A DNA stretch of 23,217 nt. It comes from a virus. Shown here in pieces: positions 19,812 to 23,217 of the stretch (within the stretch, counting starts at the first letter, position 1; each line of letters begins with the position of its first letter). The stretch is from positions 1-23,217 of the IMG/VR virus record IMGVR_UViG_3300032282_001429. The stretch is one strand, 5' to 3'. The notes below the pieces were generated by a model. It searched no databases. It worked only from the letters and a program-made list of their open reading frames with translations, and had not been told where the DNA came from. Made by a program: the position numbers and the translations under genes.

Positions 19812-20153
19812 ATGATCTCAAAAGAAAACAAAGCTCTAGAAGAAGCCCGGGCAATCATCTCGGGATTCATGGAACGCTGGGAAGCTCCCACTTGCGTGGA
19901 ACAAAGCGACATCGCTGAAGCCGCCAAGGTGTGGCTCAAGAATCACGACGCGGATGACGACGTTGAGCCTTACTGCAACATTTCGTTGACGAGCGGGGAC
20001 AACGGAGCCGTGCTCACGGTGTTCAGCTTTGTTCCCAGCTTCAACAAGCACAACCCGCATGAGACGCACAAGCTCGGCGCGGTTATTGCCGAGACCGTCC
20101 GCGAATGGTCGCAGGACGAAAACAATTCCTCCCATGAATTTGGGAGCAACTAA
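19812..20153 (+). CDS. Hypothetical early protein (113 aa)
   Basis: A 113-residue acidic protein starting MISKENKALEEARAIISGFM, with an N-terminal helix, a central EPYCNISLTSGDNGAVLTVF strand region and a helical, acidic end (ETVREWSQDENNSSHEFGSN). No membrane or nucleic-acid motif was seen. The ATG follows an A-rich leader (AACTAAAACAT) with no Shine-Dalgarno. As the first rightward gene after the control region, 20 nt before the SSB-like gene, it is probably early and may assist replication or host takeover. I do not recognise it. Confidence 0.72.
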   Translation: MISKENKALEEARAIISGFMERWEAPTCVEQSDIAEAAKVWLKNHDADDDVEPYCNISLTSGDNGAVLTVFSFVPSFNKHNPHETHKLGAVIAETVREWSQDENNSSHEFGSN

Positions 20154-20173
20154 AACCAACAACCAACACAACT

Positions 20174-20800
20174 ATGCCCATCGTTAAAGCTGAATCCAAG
20201 TCTGGTCAGGACCCGGTGCCTGCTGGCGTTCATCACGCCGTGTGCTATGCCGTCATCGACATCGGCACGCAGGACCCCAACAACCCCACGTTCCGCCCGT
20301 CTCGCAAGACGATCATCATTTGGGAGCTTCCCCATGAGACGATCACCACGCCCGATGGCCCCAAGCCCCGGGTGATCAGTTGCGAGTACACTTGCAGCAT
20401 CGGCAAGAAGGCCACCCTTCGCTCCGTGCTGGAGTCTTGGCGCGGTCGTCCGTTCACGGCGGAGGAGCTGAATGGCTTTGATCTGAAGAAGATCATCGGC
20501 CACAATTGCCAGCTCAACATCGTCCACAAGCCGGGCAAGGCTGATCCGTCGCGCATCTACGCCCGCATTCAGAGCGTGGTGCCGCTGGTCAAGGGCATGT
20601 CCCCATTAAAGCCTGCGAACGAGGTGATCTACTACGACATCCCCGACGCCGGCCCGATCAACATTCCTCCGACGATTCCTGAGTGGATCGCTGCGAAGAT
20701 CATTGCGTCCGACGAGTACAAGGAGCGCAATGCCGGGGTCCACACGGAGGCCACGCAGGTTGCACCTGAGGGCGGCGACGACAAGGACGTTCCGTTCTGA
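20174..20800 (+). CDS. Putative phage single-stranded DNA-binding protein (208 aa)
   Basis: A 208-residue protein with a beta-rich N-terminal region (PAGVHHAVCYAVIDIG, residues ~16-31; KTIIIWELP, ~45-53), then SWRGRPFTAEELNGFDLKKI (~88-107) and CQLNIVHKPG. The pattern matches a phage family seen next to replication genes and often predicted to be OB-fold ssDNA-binding proteins (recalled). The C-terminus is acidic and ends DDKDVPF, like the DxxPF tip by which SSBs recruit partners. It would coat ssDNA and help DnaB, two loci downstream. The leader is A/C-rich (CCAACAACCAACA) without a Shine-Dalgarno. DNA binding is not proven by the sequence. Confidence 0.7.
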   Translation: MPIVKAESKSGQDPVPAGVHHAVCYAVIDIGTQDPNNPTFRPSRKTIIIWELPHETITTPDGPKPRVISCEYTCSIGKKATLRSVLESWRGRPFTAEELNGFDLKKIIGHNCQLNIVHKPGKADPSRIYARIQSVVPLVKGMSPLKPANEVIYYDIPDAGPINIPPTIPEWIAAKIIASDEYKERNAGVHTEATQVAPEGGDDKDVPF

Positions 20801-20823
20801 GGTTTGATTTGACGTTAGGGTTG

Positions 20824-20895
20824 GCCCCTGTAGCTCAATGGTAGAGCACCTGTTTTGTAAGCAGGGTGTTGCAGGTTCAAGTCCTGTCAGGGGCT
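20824..20895 (+). tRNA. tRNA-Thr (anticodon UGU)
   Basis: Acceptor stem GCCCCTG/CAGGGGC (7 bp), D-stem GCTC/GAGC, anticodon stem CCTGT/GCAGG with loop TTTGTAA (anticodon TGT), 5-nt variable region, T-stem GCAGG/CCTGT with loop TTCAAGT, and discriminator T. The length is 72 nt and CCA is not encoded, so the host must add it. It lies between the SSB-like and helicase genes and would help decode ACA, and by wobble other ACN, Thr codons. The structure is canonical. Confidence 0.95.
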
Positions 20896-20922
20896 CTGTT
20901 TCTAGGGTAGGAAAACACACAA

Positions 20923-22275
20923 ATGACCACACAAAAAAGCACGATAAACCTTCCCTTCTCCGAGGAGGGGGAACGCACAATTCTTTCCTGCATCCTGATG
21001 GATGGACAGGCGGCTCTCGCCAAGGCGATTGATGCCAAGCTGAGCGAGGACAGTTTCTATGACCCCACCTACCGGAAGGTGTGGCGGGCCATCCAATGGC
21101 AGCACAAGAACAACAAGCCGCTGGAGCTTTACGCCCTTGCCGAGGAACTGAAGAAGAACGGAAAGCTGGAGGAGATTGGCGGCTATCCCGCGCTGGTTGA
21201 TGCCACGCAGGCCAGCAACACCACTCTGGAATACGGCTACTGGCTGGAGAAGGTGAAGCACCTGCAAGTGATGCGGGATGTCTACGCTTCCTGCACGAAG
21301 ATGTCCGAGAAGGTGCTGGCTAGGTCTGGCAGCGTTGATGATTTCGTTGCCGAGATGAACGGCATCCTGTCATCGCATCATGCCACCAAGTCGCAGAAGA
21401 CGGTGGAGGAAGCAGCAGACGAGGCCATTGCGCTTGTCGAGCGGGTGGAGCGTGGCGAGTTTACAGAAAAGGACATGGGGCTTTCGTTCCCTTGGCCTGA
21501 TTGGGACAAGCGGTTTGGTCTGGCGAAGCCCGGCGAGCTTATCATCATTTCCGCTAGGCCGGGCATGGGCAAGTCGTCGTGCATGCGGCAGATTGCCGAC
21601 AGGTGGAGCGAGCTTGGCAAGGTGCTCATCTTCTCGCGTGAGATGACGGTGGAGCAGATGACCCCGCTGGTGGCGCAGACCAATGCCGAGGTGAGCTTCA
21701 AGAGCATCCTCAAGGGTCACTCCACGATGGAGGAGATGACCCGGTTCAAGGCTGAATTGGTGAGGATCAAGGGCCGCAAGACCATTGATGTCTATGACCG
21801 CGACCGCACGCTGAGTCACATTGTGACACGGGCCAAGGCGTTTGCCCAGATCAATAAGCCCAAGGCCATTTTCGTTGACTACCTTCAGCGGTATGACGCG
21901 CAGCAGGAGCGGGGCGAAACCCGCGACGTTGCCCTTGGGCGGTTTACGATGGCGATGAAGGATCTTGCCATCGAGCTAGCCATCCCCGTGGTGCTGCTGG
22001 CCCAGCTTGGGCGTTCCGTGGAGAAGGAGAACCGGGAGCCGCGCATGTCTGACCTCCGTGAGTCGGGCAACCTTGAGCAGGACGCTGATCGCATCATCTT
22101 CCTTAACGCGCCAGACCACAAGCCAGACGGGTCCATGCAGCAGATTACGGACAATGACGTTCGTTTCATCTACGTCGATGCCATCCAAGCCAAGGGTCGT
22201 TCCGACGGCACGGGACGATGCGGCATGATGTTTGACCGGCCCCTCACTAAGTTTAACTCTTACATCGCAACATGA
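20923..22275 (+). CDS. dnaB: Replicative DNA helicase, DnaB-like (450 aa)
   Basis: A 450-residue RecA-fold hexameric helicase. The N-terminal ~150 residues (SEEGERTILSCILMDGQAAL and on) match the DnaB N-terminal domain that binds primase. Walker A is ARPGMGKSS at residues 211-219; the catalytic Glu is likely E240 (FSREM); Walker B is IFVDYLQ with D319; the later QLGRSVE (361-367) and RESGNLEQDADRI (379-391) are the sensor and DNA-loop regions typical of the family. It would unwind DNA 5' to 3' at the fork. No primase or loader gene is in the window. The start at 20923 follows an A/C-rich leader. Its stop overlaps the next start (ATGA). Confidence 0.93.
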   Translation: MTTQKSTINLPFSEEGERTILSCILMDGQAALAKAIDAKLSEDSFYDPTYRKVWRAIQWQHKNNKPLELYALAEELKKNGKLEEIGGYPALVDATQASNTTLEYGYWLEKVKHLQVMRDVYASCTKMSEKVLARSGSVDDFVAEMNGILSSHHATKSQKTVEEAADEAIALVERVERGEFTEKDMGLSFPWPDWDKRFGLAKPGELIIISARPGMGKSSCMRQIADRWSELGKVLIFSREMTVEQMTPLVAQTNAEVSFKSILKGHSTMEEMTRFKAELVRIKGRKTIDVYDRDRTLSHIVTRAKAFAQINKPKAIFVDYLQRYDAQQERGETRDVALGRFTMAMKDLAIELAIPVVLLAQLGRSVEKENREPRMSDLRESGNLEQDADRIIFLNAPDHKPDGSMQQITDNDVRFIYVDAIQAKGRSDGTGRCGMMFDRPLTKFNSYIAT

Positions 22276-22421
22276 AGGAAAAACAAGACAAGCTATTAGA
22301 AATCCTGCTGGCTTTGATCATCATCATGGTTGGCCTAGCCATTGCTAGTATTGCCACAGACCTCGTGCTCAAGATCAAGAACGAGGGTCAGACGGTAAAC
22401 AGATTTATCTTGGGAAAATAA
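22272..22421 (+). CDS. 49-aa single-pass membrane protein
   Basis: A 49-residue protein beginning MKEKQDKLLEILLALIIIMV, with a hydrophobic helix at about residues 9-27 flanked by charged ends (KEKQDK before; LKIKNEGQTVNRFILGK after). Its ATG overlaps the helicase stop by ATGA, so it is coupled to it. It could be a membrane anchor or a membrane-active early protein. Function unknown. Confidence 0.6.
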   Translation: MKEKQDKLLEILLALIIIMVGLAIASIATDLVLKIKNEGQTVNRFILGK

Positions 22422-22425
22422 AAAC

Positions 22426-22695
22426 ATGAACACAAACACACCGCTAACAGACGCAGCAATCGCAGACAGTTTCCAAACTGGCTTGCATCAAAAAGTTAAG
22501 GCAGAAGAAATGCGCAAGCTGGAGCTTAGGGTTGCCGAGCTTGAGGCTGATATCAAGGAATACGAGCAGGACATGCTTGACATGGCTTGGTTCGACATTC
22601 ACCTAAGCCCAGAGGAAAGCGAAAGGCTTTTCAACGAAGAGGTGGAGGTTGGTAAACTTTGGGATCGGGTCAGAAAGGAAAGGACTGGAAAATGA
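22426..22695 (+). CDS. Coiled-coil protein with N-terminal TPLTDA motif (89 aa)
   Basis: An 89-residue acidic protein starting MNTNTPLTDAAIADSFQTGL, followed by a coiled coil (MRKLELRVAELEADIKEYEQ, ~28-48) and a helical tail ending VRKERTGK. The start TPLTDA resembles TPRTDA in the last gene of the window. The leader is A-rich with no Shine-Dalgarno, and its stop overlaps the next start (ATGA). It may oligomerise or act as a small adaptor; no known function. Confidence 0.68.
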   Translation: MNTNTPLTDAAIADSFQTGLHQKVKAEEMRKLELRVAELEADIKEYEQDMLDMAWFDIHLSPEESERLFNEEVEVGKLWDRVRKERTGK

Positions 22696-22985
22696 CACAC
22701 GCAGACAGAGCAACTGAACTAGTATTGGGTGATCGTAACGCAGCCTATGGACATCCCGGCGAGGATTATGCCAAGGTTGCCAAGATTTGGAGCGGCTTGC
22801 TCTACCCAATCTTGCAACGAGACATCACCCCACAAGAAGCCATCCTTATGATGGTTGGCTTGAAGCTGGCGCGTGAGGTGCATATCCCAAAGTCAGATAA
22901 CATCATCGACGCGCATGGGTACTTGTTGTGTTACGAGTGGGCGCTCAACGGTATGCGCCCGTCACCAAAGGAGGCGCAGCCGTGA
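22692..22985 (+). CDS. DUF6378-like protein (97 aa)
   Basis: A 97-residue protein beginning MTHADRATELVLGDRNAAYG, then a helical body (DYAKVAKIWSGLLY, ITPQEAILMMVGLKLAREVH) and DNIIDAHGYLLCYEWALNGM. The order GDRxxxYGxP, then a Trp-ending helix, a TPQEA(I/V)LMMxGLKxAR helix and a D...D.aGY helix matches DUF6378, an all-alpha family with a MazG-like pattern common in phages; catalysis is unproven. I chose the ATG that overlaps the upstream stop (ATGA). Its stop overlaps the next GTG. A role in nucleotide metabolism is possible but not shown. Confidence 0.75.
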   Translation: MTHADRATELVLGDRNAAYGHPGEDYAKVAKIWSGLLYPILQRDITPQEAILMMVGLKLAREVHIPKSDNIIDAHGYLLCYEWALNGMRPSPKEAQP

Positions 22986-23217
22986 GCGATACACCTAGAA
23001 CAGATGCGATTGTTGCTGAGCTAGTTACTTTTCCTACACCAGAAACCATTATTGATTTAGCCGGTGAACTGGAGCGCGAGAACGCCGCGCTGCGCGAAGT
23101 GGTCGTACAATGCGAGGACGCTTTAAGGCACGCACTGATGATGTCTCCCCTAGATCCTTTTCAGCGCGGGAAGGTTATCACGGCAGCGTTAGACAAAGTC
23201 CGCTCGGCCATCGACGC
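22982..23217 (+). CDS. Coiled-coil protein with TPRTDA motif, partial at window edge
   Basis: A GTG at 22982 overlaps the upstream stop (GTGA) and opens a frame of at least 78 codons that runs off the right edge. It reads MSDTPRTDAIVAELVTFPTP, then a coiled-coil-like LAGELERENAALREVVVQCE and a helical segment ending KVRSAID. The TPRTDA start followed by a LERE/NAALRE helix is a recurring small phage protein type. It shares the TPxTDA start with the gene at 22426. Function unknown; the end is not in the window. Confidence 0.62.
   Translation, partial: MSDTPRTDAIVAELVTFPTPETIIDLAGELERENAALREVVVQCEDALRHALMMSPLDPFQRGKVITAALDKVRSAID

Noticed and set aside
20606-20980. Minus-strand frame opposite the SSB-like gene end and tRNA
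   Set aside because: It contains the characteristic translation of an antisense tRNA-Thr, a common annotation artefact.
1-23217. CRISPR array, insertion sequence, integrase or attachment site
   Set aside because: No regularly spaced direct repeats with unique spacers, no transposase or recombinase motifs, and no att-like duplication around the tRNA were seen.

Overview
The window is part of the genome of a tailed double-stranded DNA bacteriophage (Caudoviricetes). It carries a recognisable large terminase, portal, SU10-like major capsid protein, scaffold-like protein and tail fibre, a DnaB-type replicative helicase and a phage tRNA. No integrase, repressor or host gene was seen. The host is not shown directly. 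Many starts lack a Shine-Dalgarno sequence and sit behind A/C-rich leaders, and two small proteins begin with a TPxTDA motif that I associate, from memory only, with phages of Verrucomicrobiota-like freshwater bacteria; treat that as a weak guess. The phage is probably podovirus-like (SU10-type capsid and large portal), but no tail-tube or tape-measure gene lies in the window to settle it.

Layout. (a) 1-15363, minus strand, is the late block, read from right to left: small terminase-like protein, a 58-aa coupled protein, large terminase, two small proteins, portal, a DUF6321-like protein, a small protein, scaffold, major capsid protein (followed by a terminator), head-completion/structural proteins, a paralogous pair of ~105-aa structural proteins, an 841-aa tail fibre, a compact cluster of tiny membrane proteins and a lipoprotein (holin/spanin-like), two tiny basic proteins, and a repeat-containing tail protein that runs off the left edge. 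Most genes are coupled by 1-4 nt overlaps. (b) 15364-15719 is a non-coding spacer next to the small terminase gene, with a strong G-quadruplex motif on the minus strand, a perfect DnaA box and a terminator. (c) 15720-18872, minus strand, is a separate cassette: an unknown 151-aa protein, a 73-aa protein, a 28-aa membrane peptide, a MoxR-like AAA+ ATPase, a protein combining an HExxH motif with a von Willebrand A domain, and a 34-aa membrane peptide, ending at a strong terminator. (d) 18873-19811 is a 939-bp divergent control region dense in hairpins, direct repeats and inverted repeats, with a plus-strand terminator and a possible three-way-junction leader RNA. (e) 19812-23217, plus strand, is the early/replication block: unknown protein, SSB-like protein, tRNA-Thr(UGU), DnaB helicase, a 49-aa membrane protein, a coiled-coil protein, a DUF6378-like protein and a partial coiled-coil protein.

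How the parts work together. The plus-strand genes would copy the genome (SSB-like protein and DnaB). The minus-strand late genes package it and build the head and tail, and the membrane cluster at 2463-3108 is the likely lysis or envelope-disruption module, although no endolysin is visible. The MoxR/VWA cassette is the most interesting part: an ATPase-driven remodelling pair embedded in a phage genome with tiny membrane peptides on both sides and no assigned function. The 18.9-19.8 kb control region probably separates early from late transcription and may contain a replication origin or small RNA.
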